A stretch of DNA of 47,881 nt, from NCBI RefSeq assembly GCF_002154335.2, contig NZ_MTPX02000032.1:1-47881 (forward strand), given 5' to 3'. Positions 7,479 to 16,175 of the stretch are shown in pieces; the first letter of the stretch is position 1, and each line of letters begins with the position of its first letter. Source of the DNA: Actinomyces ruminis (GTDB taxonomy: Bacteria; Actinomycetota; Actinomycetes; Actinomycetales; Actinomycetaceae). The notes beneath the pieces are model-generated. The model had not been told where the DNA came from. It saw only the letters and a program-made list of their open reading frames with translations, and did no database searches. The position numbers were made by a program, and so were the translations under genes.

Positions 7479-8530
7479 TGGTAGCCCCAGGGGTCGTTGC
7501 GATCTGTGCCGTCCGCCCCGGCGTTGCCGGAGCCGGCTGCCCGATGCGGCCGTCGCCCGGGTCGGGTCTGACGGTCGCCGGGGTCGTCCCAGTCATGCGG
7601 CGCGGCGTCGTAGCCGCGTGCGGACCTTCCGGGGCGGGAGCGCTCGCCGGGGGCGTCCCAGTCGTGGGGACGGCTACCGCGGGTGTGGGAGCGGGCGGTT
7701 CCCCGGGCGCCGAGCGGCTGCGCCCAGGCCTCCTCCACCTGAGAGACCTCCCGCTCGCCGTTGCCGACGCTGATACTGGCGTTGGCCGTGTCGCCCAGAT
7801 CGTGTAGAGCATCTAGGAGCTGATCGCGGTCCGGCTGATTCATTTCGGCGACGATACTGCCGTCTTGCAGGAACAGGACGGTGTCCGCGTGGGCGGCCAC
7901 GTCGGCGTCGTGAGTGGCGACGATGACGCTCTGCTCCAGTTCGTCGACCGCGGTGCGCAGGATGCGCAGAATCTGTGTGGCAGCCGGCGAGCCGAGGGAA
8001 CCGGTCGGCTCGTCGGCGAGCACCACCGCCGGAGTGCCGAGGAGTGCGCGGGCACTGGCCACTCGCTGGGCCATCTCCGGGCTGAGTTCGTTGGGGCGGT
8101 AATCGAGACGGCCCCTCAGGCCGACGACGTCGACGATCCGGTTCAGGCGAGCGGTATCGACGGGCCGTCGAGCCAGTGTCAACGGCAGGGTGATGTTCTC
8201 GACAACGCTCAGGGAGGGGACGAGGTTGCGGGACTGGAAGATCAGGCCGATCCGTTCACGCCGCAAGCGGGTCAGACGCCGCTGGTTCAGCAGCGATATC
8301 TCTTCGTCGTCGAGGATGATCGTCCCCGAGGTGGGCGTTTCCAGGCCCGCCAGGCAGCGCAGCAGAGTCGTCTTGCCGGCGCCGGAGGGTCCCAGGATGG
8401 CGGTGAGGCGGCCGTGAGCGATATGTGCGTCTACCGATTCCAGTGCGGTGACCGTGCGCTCGCCGTCGCCGAAGAGCTTGGACAGGTTGCGGGCGGTGAC
8501 CACCGGGTCCCCGACTGGACCGTGGGCCAT
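7475..8530 (-). CDS. ABC transporter ATP-binding protein (LolD/MacB type) with odd signature motif
   Basis: The ATPase partner of the FtsX-like permease. It has Walker A GPSGAGKTT, Q-loop LIFQSRNLVPSLSVVENI, Walker B VVLADEPTG and the H-loop VIVATHDADVA. The signature reads ELSPEMAQRVASAR where the family has LSGGQ, an unusual loss of both glycines. After the ATPase core there is an extension of about 110 residues rich in D, R, G and the repeated phrase PHDWD. The start is uncertain: ATG 8530 has GAAGGGG just upstream, while in-frame codons at 8644 and 8686 lack a good ribosome site but would add up to 52 residues. Confidence 0.85.
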   Translation of the reverse strand: MAHGPVGDPVVTARNLSKLFGDGERTVTALESVDAHIAHGRLTAILGPSGAGKTTLLRCLAGLETPTSGTIILDDEEISLLNQRRLTRLRRERIGLIFQSRNLVPSLSVVENITLPLTLARRPVDTARLNRIVDVVGLRGRLDYRPNELSPEMAQRVASARALLGTPAVVLADEPTGSLGSPAATQILRILRTAVDELEQSVIVATHDADVAAHADTVLFLQDGSIVAEMNQPDRDQLLDALHDLGDTANASISVGNGEREVSQVEEAWAQPLGARGTARSHTRGSRPHDWDAPGERSRPGRSARGYDAAPHDWDDPGDRQTRPGRRPHRAAGSGNAGADGTDRNDPWGYQ

Positions 8531-8707
8531 GAGCCCCTTCGGGTGACGGCGGCTTATGCGTGTCTCGCGGCGGGGCGGCGTGGGTGAGGTGCTCAGGTGA
8601 CGCGCCTCGGGCGAGGAGGACTCACCGGGTGCAACTGTGGTCATAACGGTAGTGTCACATGTAATCGCGCTGGGAGTGAAGCGCATGTCCCGTGTGAATG
8701 TGTGCGC

Positions 8708-9096
8708 CTACTCCCAGCCGAGTTCGTGCAGGCGGGCGTCGGAGATGCCGAAGTGGTGACCGACCTCGTGGATCACGGTTATCGTCACCTGCTCCACCAG
8801 CTCTTCACGGCTGCGGCACCAGCGCTGCAGCGGCCCCTGGAAGATGAGAATGCGATCGGGCAGGGCCAGGGACCAGTCGGCATTGCGCTCGGTTAGCGGC
8901 ACGCCGTCGTACAGGCCCAGCAGGGTGGGGCGACCGGCGGGGTCGTAGTCATCGGGGCCGAGCATGTCCGCGTCCGGCTCGTCCTGGACCAGCACCACCA
9001 CGTTGTCCATCTGGCTGCGAGCGCCTCGGGGATGGCGTCCAGGGCGTCGGCGACGGCGGACTCGAACTCGGCGTCGGACAGGCGGATTGGGGTCAT
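8708..9096 (-). CDS. Zincin-like metallopeptidase family protein (PF06262), frame interrupted
   Basis: A small putative zinc metalloprotease common in actinobacteria. The N-terminus MTPIRLSDAEFESAVADALD is in one frame. The rest, MDNVVVLVQDEPDADML to the metal site VIHEVGHHFGISD (HExxH) and the terminal RLHELGW, is in another. The frames join near 9014-9020, where the sequence GCCAGATGG would be in frame as GCCAGGATGG. Together the two parts match the expected length of about 125-130 residues. Either the gene is broken or a G was lost in the assembly. Function of the family is unproven. Confidence 0.8.
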
Positions 9097-9257
9097 GGGA
9101 ACAGCCTGCCATGCGTCGGCAAGGGGCCGGTCGGACGCCTGTCTGCAGGGCGCCAAAGGGGTGGTGAGCAGGCTCACGTCCGTAAGATTTGCGCGGATAG
9201 GTTCCGGCCCAATACCGTACATCCCGGTTCGAGGCGCGACGACGCCAAGGGCACCGG

Positions 9258-9330
9258 GCCCCCATCGTCTAGCGGCCTAGGACCCCGCCCTTTCACGGCG
9301 GTAGCACGGGTTCGAATCCCGTTGGGGGTA
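9258..9330 (+). tRNA. tRNA-Glu (TTC)
   Basis: A 73-nt cloverleaf. The acceptor GCCCCCA pairs with TGGGGGT (one G-U pair), the anticodon stem CCGCC/GGCGG has loop CTTTCAC, and the T-arm is GGGTTCGAATCCC. CCA is not encoded. It is the first of a Glu-Asp-Phe tRNA cluster. Confidence 0.96.
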
Positions 9331-9355
9331 CGATTCACGTGAGTGATGACATATT

Positions 9356-9429
9356 GGCCTCGTGGCGCAGTTGGTTAGCGCGCCGCCCTGTCACGGCGGA
9401 GGTCGCGGGTTCAAGTCCCGTCGAGGTCG
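9356..9429 (+). tRNA. tRNA-Asp (GTC)
   Basis: A 74-nt cloverleaf. The acceptor GGCCTCG pairs with CGAGGTC, the anticodon stem CCGCC/GGCGG has loop CTGTCAC, and the T-arm is GGGTTCAAGTCCC. CCA is not encoded. Confidence 0.96.
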
Positions 9430-9476
9430 CGGATGCGGGTCGCTCAGTCGGAAACGGCTGGGCGATCGCGCGCCTA

Positions 9477-9549
9477 GGCTCTGTAGCTCAGTTGGTAGAG
9501 CGTTCGACTGAAAATCGAAAGGTCACCGGATCGACGCCGGTCGGAGCCA
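9477..9549 (+). tRNA. tRNA-Phe (GAA)
   Basis: A 73-nt cloverleaf. The acceptor GGCTCTG pairs with CGGAGCC, and the anticodon loop is CTGAAAA. The T-loop reads ATCGACG, with A in place of the usual first T; I recall the same feature in other actinobacterial tRNA-Phe genes. CCA is not encoded. Confidence 0.95.
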
Positions 9550-9557
9550 CGGCGATA

Positions 9558-9586
9558 GCCCGCGGGACCCACAAGGTCCCGCGGGC
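9558..9586. terminator. Intrinsic terminator after the tRNA cluster
   Basis: Perfect 12-bp stem (GCCCGCGGGACC / GGTCCCGCGGGC) with a 5-nt loop, followed by TTCGCTCATT. It lies between tRNA-Phe and the convergent end of the LacI gene, so it probably serves both directions. Confidence 0.85.
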
Positions 9587-9614
9587 TTCGCTCATTCTCG
9601 CCTCCGGTTGGCGG

Positions 9615-10628
9615 CTAGTGAGACTCCCGCACCACCAGGCGGGCCGGCACCAGCACCGGCTGCCCGTCCCAAGTCTCATCGAGGATTGAGCGCAGCATGT
9701 CGGTCGCGGCTCGGCCGAGTACATCGGTGGGATTGTCGATCGAGGTCAGCGGAGGGTCTGCGGCTGCTGCCTGAGGGGTGTTGTCGCAGGAGACCAGGGC
9801 GACGTCGTCGGGCACCCGCAGGCCTCGCTCGCGCCACACCTTGAGTGCTTCCAGTGCCATCAGGTCCGAGGAGGCAAACACGCCGTCGACCTCGCCGGAC
9901 TCGATCCGCGCCGCCAGTGCCTCGCCGGCTGCACGCCCAGAGTCGGCGGTGAAGGCGCCCTCCAACAGGAGCGGATCGATGCCTTCCCCGGCCATCACGT
10001 CTCGGAAGCCTCGCAGGCGGTCGTGTGCGGCCACCATGTCCAGCGGGCCGGTGATGATCGCCGGCCGGCGCACGCCCCGGTCGAGCAGGTGCACGGCGGC
10101 GAGCCTGCCGGCGGAGACGTTGTCTAGGTCGACCCAGCTCTCGTAGGTCTGCAGGGACACCGGCCGACCGATGAACACCACCGGAATGTTGGTACTCACC
10201 ATGGTCTCCACCTGCCCGCTGAAGCGGTGATGGGAGATGACGATCGCCCCATCAACCGACCCGTTGCGCAGGTACTTGGCGGCGCGGCGGCCATGGCCGG
10301 CCTGATCGGCGAAGACCATGACCAGCTGGATGTCCGCCGCGTCCAGGGCGCTGGAGATCTCCAGGACCGTCTGGGTCAGGAAGGGATCGGAGAAGATCAT
10401 CTGATCCGGTTCGGGGATGACCACGGCCACTGTGCCGGTGCGGTGGGACACCAGCGCCCGCGCCGCCGAATTGGGTATGTATCCCAGTGAGTCGACGGCG
10501 GCCTGCACGGCCTTCATCTTCTTCGCGGTCACGCCGACGTCCCCGCGGACCACCCGTGAGGCAGTGGCCCGGGAGACCCCGGCGGCACGGGCCACGTCCT
10601 CCAACGTGACCCTGTCGGATGAGCGCAT
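9615..10628 (-). CDS. LacI family repressor of the beta-glucoside operon (CebR-like)
   Basis: A 337-residue repressor. The N-terminal helix-turn-helix is VTLEDVARAAGVSRATASRV, with the hinge helix around NSAARALVSHRTGTVAVVIP, followed by a periplasmic-binding-like effector domain (LDNVSAGRLAAVHLLDRGV; FASSDLMALEALKVWRERGL). The start at 10628 has GGGAG before it. It is the last gene of the operon, 12 bp after the beta-glucosidase. Two GAGAGCGCTCTC palindromes before the first operon gene are the likely targets, since AGCGCT-centred sites are typical of CebR-type LacI proteins. The inducer is likely cellobiose or another beta-glucoside (inference). Confidence 0.9.
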   Translation of the reverse strand: MRSSDRVTLEDVARAAGVSRATASRVVRGDVGVTAKKMKAVQAAVDSLGYIPNSAARALVSHRTGTVAVVIPEPDQMIFSDPFLTQTVLEISSALDAADIQLVMVFADQAGHGRRAAKYLRNGSVDGAIVISHHRFSGQVETMVSTNIPVVFIGRPVSLQTYESWVDLDNVSAGRLAAVHLLDRGVRRPAIITGPLDMVAAHDRLRGFRDVMAGEGIDPLLLEGAFTADSGRAAGEALAARIESGEVDGVFASSDLMALEALKVWRERGLRVPDDVALVSCDNTPQAAAADPPLTSIDNPTDVLGRAATDMLRSILDETWDGQPVLVPARLVVRESH

Positions 10629-10640
10629 GGAAATCTCCCG

Positions 10641-12077
10641 TCATTCCAGCTCGAAGCCGTTGTTGCGCACCACCGCGGAGAACCAGTCGGCCGACGCCTT
10701 GGGAATGCGCTCGAGCGTGTCATAGTCCACCCGGACGATACCGAAGCGCTTGGTGTAGCCGCGGGCCCACTCGAAATTGTCCATCAGCGACCACACCAGG
10801 TACCCCTCCACCCGGGCGCCGGCGGAAATGGCATCGTGCACGGCCACCAGGTGGTCGCGGATATAAGCCAGACGGTCCAGGTCTTCGACCCGTCCGTGCT
10901 CGTCCGGCTCGTCGCGGAAGGCGGCGCCGTTCTCGGTGATGACGATCGGGATGCCGGCTGCGTCCGGCCCCGCCGTCGAGGTGTACTCCCGCTCCAGCCG
11001 CATCAGCAGCTCATACAGGTCACGCGGCTCTACCTGCCAGCCCATGTCCGTTACCGGCAGGTCCTGGGGGACGGCGCGAACATTCTCCGAGCCGACGTTC
11101 GCCGAGGGACCCGCCCCCGCCTCCGGTCCCCCGAACCGCAGTCCCGGCTCGGGGCCGGCCACGGTCTGACCGTTGTAGAAGTTGACCCCCAGCACGTCGA
11201 TCGGCTCGGCGATGGCTGCCATGTCCCCCTCCTGCACCCAGTCGTGGATGTCAGCCCAGACGGCCATGTCGGCGACGGCGTCGGCCGGGTAGGCGCCGCG
11301 CAGCATCGCCTCCAGGAACAGCCGGTTCTGGGTGCCGTCCACTCGGCGGGCGGCGTCGCGGTCAACGGGGCTGCTCGGATCGGCGGGGTGGACGGGGGAG
11401 AAGTTCAGGGTGATGCCGATGCGTGGGCTGCGGCCGGCGGCAGCTGCAGCCTCACGCAGGGCGCGCACCGCCAGGCCGTGCCCCAGCATGAGATGGTGGA
11501 CCGCCGCCACGGCCTGGGCCGGCTCGTTGACGGCGGGCGCGTGTTCTGCGCCCGCGTAGGACAGGAAGGAGGAACACCAGGGCTCATTCAGCGTGGTCCA
11601 AATGTCCACCTTGCCACCCAGCCGTGCGTAGACGGCCCGGGCGTAGTCGGCGAAGGCCTGGGCGGTGGAGCGGACGGTCCAGCCGCCCTCCTTCTGCAGG
11701 GCCTGGGGCAGGTCCCAGTGGTAGAGCGTCAGCCACGGCTCGATCCCGGCTGCGCGCAGGGCGTCCACCAGGTGCGCGTAGAAGTCCAGGCCCCGTTCAT
11801 TGATCGTGCGCCCATCGGGCATGACCCGGGCCCAGGACACGGAGAAGCGGTAGGTGGGCAGGCCCAGCGACTGCATGAGGGCGACGTCGTCGTCGACGCG
11901 GTGGTAGTGGTCGCAGGCCACGTCGATGTTGGAGGCGTCGTCAATGGCCCCGGGGCGGCGGCACAACACGTCCCAGATGGAGTCCCCCTTGCCGCCCTCA
12001 TGGGCGGCGCCCTCAACCTGCGCGGCGGCGGTGGCTACGCCCCAGCGGAATCCGGGCGGGAAGGTGATTGTGGTCAT
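10641..12077 (-). CDS. GH1 family beta-glucosidase
   Basis: A 478-residue glycoside hydrolase family 1 enzyme, cytosolic (no signal peptide), cleaving imported beta-glucosides. It opens with FPPGFRWGVATAAAQVEG. The acid/base glutamate is E165 in TLNEPW, the nucleophile is E382 in ITENGA, and the substrate-site segment is YLVWSLMDNFEWARGYTKRF. Length and motifs are normal. Its ATG overlaps the stop of the second permease by 4 nt (ATGA), so it is coupled to the transporter. The set matches the cebEFG-bglC-cebR layout of other actinobacteria. Confidence 0.95.
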   Translation of the reverse strand: MTTITFPPGFRWGVATAAAQVEGAAHEGGKGDSIWDVLCRRPGAIDDASNIDVACDHYHRVDDDVALMQSLGLPTYRFSVSWARVMPDGRTINERGLDFYAHLVDALRAAGIEPWLTLYHWDLPQALQKEGGWTVRSTAQAFADYARAVYARLGGKVDIWTTLNEPWCSSFLSYAGAEHAPAVNEPAQAVAAVHHLMLGHGLAVRALREAAAAAGRSPRIGITLNFSPVHPADPSSPVDRDAARRVDGTQNRLFLEAMLRGAYPADAVADMAVWADIHDWVQEGDMAAIAEPIDVLGVNFYNGQTVAGPEPGLRFGGPEAGAGPSANVGSENVRAVPQDLPVTDMGWQVEPRDLYELLMRLEREYTSTAGPDAAGIPIVITENGAAFRDEPDEHGRVEDLDRLAYIRDHLVAVHDAISAGARVEGYLVWSLMDNFEWARGYTKRFGIVRVDYDTLERIPKASADWFSAVVRNNGFELE

Positions 12078-13006
12078 CCCTTAACAGCTCCTTGCATGAT
12101 GCCGGAGACCAGCTGACGTCCGGCGAAGATGAACAGGATCAGCAGCGGCACGGTGGCGACGACCACGCCCGCCATGATGAGTGAGTAGTCCTTGAAGTAG
12201 GAGGCCTGCAGCAGCTGCAGGGCGACCGGCAGGGTCGGGTTCTTCGCGCCCAGTACGATGAAGGGCCAGAAGAAGTTCGTCCACGAGCCCACGAAGGTGA
12301 ACAGGGCCAGCATGGATGCGGCGGGCCGGGCGGCCGGCAAGGCCACCGACCAGAAGGTGCGGAACATGGAGGCCCCGTCCACGCGGGCGGCCTCAATGAG
12401 CTCATACGGCAGGGCGTCGCGGATGTACTGGGTCATCCAGAACACGCCGAAGGCGGAGACCATGGCCGGCACGATGACGGCGATCAGCTCGCCGGTCCAG
12501 CCCAGCTTGGCCATCACGATGAACAGGGGGACCACGCCCAGCTGCGCGGGCACAGCCATGGTGGCGATCACGAACGTCAGCAGGCCGTCACGGCCGCGGA
12601 AACGCAGCTTAGAGAAGGCGTAGCCGGCCAGCGTGGAGAAGAACACCACGGACAGCGAGACGACGCCGGAAACGATCAGGGAGTTCAGGAAGGCACCCCA
12701 CAGGTCGATGCCGGAGTTGATCACTCGGGTGATGTTGTCCACCAACTCGCCCTTGGGAATCAGCGAGGGGATCGGGTGCTTGGCGATCTCCGCGGCGTTC
12801 GAGGTGGCCAGCAGGAAGGCGAAGTACAGCGGGTAGGCGCTGATCAGGACAGCGGCGATCAGGAAGATGTAACCCACCGGTCCCGGACGGCGGTCCGGGC
12901 CGAAGCCCCGGTGTGCCTGCTTGGCGCGACGCCGGGCGGCGGCGCGGGCGGCCCGCTTGCCGGCGGTCTGCTCGATCATTGCCAGGGACGGCTCGTTGCT
13001 GCTCAT
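12074..13006 (-). CDS. Carbohydrate ABC transporter permease, MalG/CebG type
   Basis: A 310-residue inner-membrane permease with six transmembrane segments. The EAA loop for contact with the ATPase reads YELIEAARVDGASMFRTFWS (about 205-225). The N-terminus is basic and cytosolic. The frame is open further upstream, but ATG 13006 has GGAG before it and overlaps the stop of the first permease by 4 nt. There is no MsiK-like ATPase in the operon; as in Streptomyces ceb systems a shared ATPase elsewhere probably powers it (inference). Confidence 0.93.
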   Translation of the reverse strand: MSSNEPSLAMIEQTAGKRAARAAARRRAKQAHRGFGPDRRPGPVGYIFLIAAVLISAYPLYFAFLLATSNAAEIAKHPIPSLIPKGELVDNITRVINSGIDLWGAFLNSLIVSGVVSLSVVFFSTLAGYAFSKLRFRGRDGLLTFVIATMAVPAQLGVVPLFIVMAKLGWTGELIAVIVPAMVSAFGVFWMTQYIRDALPYELIEAARVDGASMFRTFWSVALPAARPAASMLALFTFVGSWTNFFWPFIVLGAKNPTLPVALQLLQASYFKDYSLIMAGVVVATVPLLILFIFAGRQLVSGIMQGAVKG

Positions 13007-14093
13007 GACAAGACTCCTTCCTTGCCGGCGGCGCCGGCGGTTGCCCGGCTGGTGGATCCGGCGCGTTCGCGGCCGGGACGGCGCCGACGGCGTTTCTTGG
13101 CTGGGGCGGTGCCCGAGGAGGAGATGCGCCGGGTGAGCATGAAGCTGAGGGAGGCGAACAGCAGAATGATCAGGAACAGGATCCAGGCGACCGCCGAGGC
13201 GCGGCCAAAGCTCTTCTGCGGCCCCCAACCCAGTTGGTACAGGTACATGGTCAGTGTCAGCCACTGGTTGTCGGAACCGCCGTTGCCCATGGTGTCGAAC
13301 ATGCGCGGCTCGTCGAAGATCTGCAGGCCGCCAATGGTGGAGTTGATGACCACGAAGATGATGGTGGAGCGCAGCTGCGGGATGGTGACGGACCAGAACT
13401 GACGCATGCGGCCCGCGCCGTCGACCGTGGCGGCCTCATACAGCTCGCGGGGAATGGCCTGCATCGCCGCCAGAATGATCAGGCGTTGTAGCCGGTCCAG
13501 CGGAAGTTGACCATGTTCGCGATTGCGATGTGGGACCAGAACGCCGAGGCGTGCCAGCCGATCGGGTCGAGTCCGATGTGGCCGAGGATGGCGTTTACCA
13601 TGCCGGACTGGTCGGCGAATAGCTTGGAGAAGATGATCGACACGGCCACCGGGGCGACCACGTAGGGCAGCAGCACCCCCATGCGCCAGAAGGTCTTCGC
13701 CCGCAGGTTGGTGTTGAGCACGTAGGCGATCAAAACCGCCAGCATGATCTGCGGAACGCTGGAGAGTAGGAAGATGGAGAAGGTGTTGCGCAGGGCGATC
13801 CAGAAGTTCGGCTGCTGCACCACGTTGATGTAGTTGTCCAGCCCGGTGAATCCCTGGTCGCCGCCAATCAGGTGCCACTTGTGGAACGAGACCCAGGCCG
13901 TGTACAGCAGTGGATACAGGCCGGTGATGGCGAAGACGATGAAGAAGGGGGCGATGTACAGGTACGGGGAGACTACGAAGTCGAGGCGTCCCAGCCTGTC
14001 CCGCCGGGACATGGACCCGCGCCGCTGTGAGCGCGTCGGTGGTGGGGTGGGCGCGGTCCGACGGTCCCGCGTCGAGATTGCTGCTGACGTCAT
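13003..14093 (-). CDS. Carbohydrate ABC transporter permease, MalF/CebF type, frame interrupted
   Basis: The N-terminal frame (start 14093, AAAGGAT upstream) gives PYLYIAPFFIVFAITGLYPL and runs to MVNFRWTGYNA before a TGA near 13479. The second frame continues as LIILAAMQAIPRELYEAATV (EAA loop) with the last helices and a basic tail. The join GCCTGATC becomes continuous as GCCCTGATC. A single missing C therefore explains the break, and the repaired product is a normal MalF-type permease of about 360 residues. Its stop overlaps the next permease. Confidence 0.9.
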
Positions 14094-14200
14094 TGCCGAT
14101 CCTTTCCGGTCAGCGGTCGAGATACGTCGTGGCGCGGTCCGGCGCGCGGGATTCCGCGGTACCGGGCCGCGCCACGATCATGTGCGGGTGCCTGGGGGTG

Positions 14201-15485
14201 TTATTCGAGCCCGAGCTGGTCGAACTCGCTCAGCGCCTTGTCCCAGGAGGAGTCGGCATCGTCGGTATTGTCGACGTCCACGCGGGTGAGCGCGTCGGTG
14301 ACGACGGTGGTGATGGCGAAGAAGTTCGTGCCCTTGTACGGGGAGATCTCGATCTTCTTGGACATGTCGGAGTAGATCTGGCCGATTGGGGCATCGTTGA
14401 AGAACTCGTTGGTGTAGTCCAGCAGGGCCGGGTCATCCAACGCCTCGGTCTGCGAGGGGAAGTTGCCCTTGGTCTGGAAGGCCTTGATCTGCTGCTCGGG
14501 GGCCGTCAGCCAGTCGGCCAGCGCCTTGGCCTCCTCCTGGTGCTCGCCCTGGGTGGGGACGGTCAGGTAGGAGCCGCCCCAGTTGCCGCCGCCGCCGGGG
14601 AAGACCGGGGCCACGTCCCAGCCCTCAACGCCTGCGGCGTTGCCCTCAACCACACCGAGCATCCACGGCGGGCAGAGCATGGTGGCGAAGCGTCGTTCTG
14701 GAAGGCGTTGACCCAGTCTTCACTCCACTGCGACAGACCCGCAGACAGGCCGGCGTCGGACTGCTCGAGGATCGTGTTGTAGGTGTCGTGAATGGTGTCG
14801 TTGGACTTCAGTGGCATGACGGAGTCGTCGTCGTTCTCGAAGGGGTTCTCGATCTGGTTGATCATGCCTGGTAGGTGCCGGCCGCTGAGTCGTACCACGG
14901 AATGCCGATGGCGTCGACGAACTGCTTACCAACCTCGAAGTAGTTGTCCCAGTCTCCGTCCAGAAGCTCGGCGACCTCATCGCGGTCGGTGGGTAGGCCG
15001 GCCTGCTCGAACAGGTCGGCGCGGTAGCACACGGCCTCCGGGCCGGCGTCGGTGCCGTAGCCGATGAGTTTGCCATCGGCGGTGGTGGCCGGGGCGACCT
15101 TGAACTCGGGCCAGCGGTCGGCGACCGAGTCGGAGGACAGGTCGACGAACTGGTCGGAGTACTGCATGAGCTCGGGCAGCCAGTCCATCTCGATGGCCTC
15201 GACGTCGGCCAGGCCCGAACCCGCGGCGAGGCGGGTGTTCATGTTGTCACGGGCCTCGTTGGAGGTGGCGGCCTTCTTCTCGACGACCTTGATGTCGGGG
15301 TTCTGCTTCATGTACTCGTCGAGCAGATTGTCGTAGCCGAACTCGTTGAACGTGGCGATGGTGAGAGTGATCTGGCCGCCCGCGTCCGTGTCTGATGACC
15401 CGGAGCCTCCCGAGCCGCAGCCGGCGAGTGCTAGCGCGCCGACGGCGAGGACGCTGAGGCCGGCCATGGCCTGCTTTTTGAACAC
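14201..15485 (-). CDS. Sugar-binding lipoprotein of the beta-glucoside transporter (CebE-like), two frame interruptions
   Basis: Extracellular solute-binding protein family 1. It starts with GTG 15485 (AAAGGAG 5 nt upstream) and a lipoprotein signal: positive FKKQ, hydrophobic SVLAVGALALAGC with the lipobox Cys, then GSGGSGSS. The binding domain continues ITLTIATFNEFGYDNLLDEY. The frame breaks near 14868 (CAGGCATG, repaired as CAGGGCATG) and near 14690 (GACGCTTCG, repaired as GACGCCTTCG), after which MLCPPWMLGVVEGNAAGVEG and the rest follow to DQLGLE. The repaired length of about 428 is normal. It is the first gene of the operon, behind two LacI operators. Confidence 0.9.
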
Positions 15486-15538
15486 GATGACTCCTTTGTT
15501 GGGATGCGCGGCGCAGCACTGCGCCACGGGTGTTCGTT

Positions 15539-15552
15539 TGAGAGCGCTCTTG
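15539..15552. promoter_or_regulatory. LacI/CebR-type operator 1
   Basis: TGAGAGCGCTCTTG, matching 12 of 14 positions of the perfect palindrome at 15570-15583. It lies between that site and the binding-protein gene, centre to centre 31 bp from it, about three helical turns. Confidence 0.8.
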
Positions 15553-15569
15553 GGTTGGCCTCCCTTGTA

Positions 15570-15583
15570 TGAGAGCGCTCTCA
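15570..15583. promoter_or_regulatory. LacI/CebR-type operator 2
   Basis: TGAGAGCGCTCTCA, a perfect 14-bp palindrome centred on AGCGCT, about 90 bp before the GTG of the binding-protein gene. The arrangement with operator 1 fits one repressor holding two sites on the same face of the DNA. Confidence 0.85.
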
Positions 15584-15729
15584 AAGGGTGGGTAAATCAT
15601 GACACACTTTCGCCCCGGCGTCCACTCTCGGAGGCTGTGGCGGCCCGCAGCCTCACGTGACCGGCTCGCGCGTGAACTGCATCCGAGAACATGGTGGCCA
15701 GCCCCCGAACCACTCACCCGCCTGTGTCC

Positions 15730-15835
15730 TGCACGACCCCGGGCCGCGTTCCACGACCTTGGTGCCTGTTGCACGACCACCCTGGGGTCGTGGAAGGTGC
15801 ACCAAGGTCGTGCAGTACTGTCCAAGGTCGTGCAA
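15730..15835. repeat. Array E: inverted double array, GCACGACC core, 20-bp period
   Basis: The left half has ACGACC cores at 15733, 15753 and 15773. The right half has the complementary GGTCGT at 15786, 15806 and 15826. All steps are exactly 20 bp. The middle and right units extend the pairing (CCACGACCTTGG against CCAAGGTCGTGCA). The architecture copies arrays A-D but neither the core nor the period is the same. It lies in the 690-bp gap between the start of the sugar operon and the end of the next minus-strand gene; I see no protein-coding gene in that gap. Confidence 0.85.
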
Positions 15836-16175
15836 CGCCACCCCGGCCCTCGAAACTGGACACCACCACCCCCGAAGAAGACCTCTGGAAACGCAGGGGA
15901 TGGGCCGGACGAACCCGCCAGCAGGCCAGCCCAACCCGCAGGCATCCGGGCCAGACGCGGTGCAACAACGCGGCGCAGCAAGTGGGGGCCCGCCCAAGCT
16001 GGTCGCTGGACCCGACGGCCTTGACGACCGCGCTCAAACCCCGGCCGCTCCCGGGTGGGGCGGCGGCGGGCGGCTCAGCGTTGAGCCTGGGCGGATTGGT
16101 GGGAGCGCCAGGAGCGCAGGCCGGCTTCACCGGCGGCGATCGCGCCGAACAGAACGCCCGCAATCGGCCAGATCA

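Noticed and set aside
9477..9549. tRNA-Phe T-loop ATCGACG as a defect
   Set aside because: The cloverleaf is otherwise perfect, and I recall the same T-loop variation in other actinobacterial tRNA-Phe genes.
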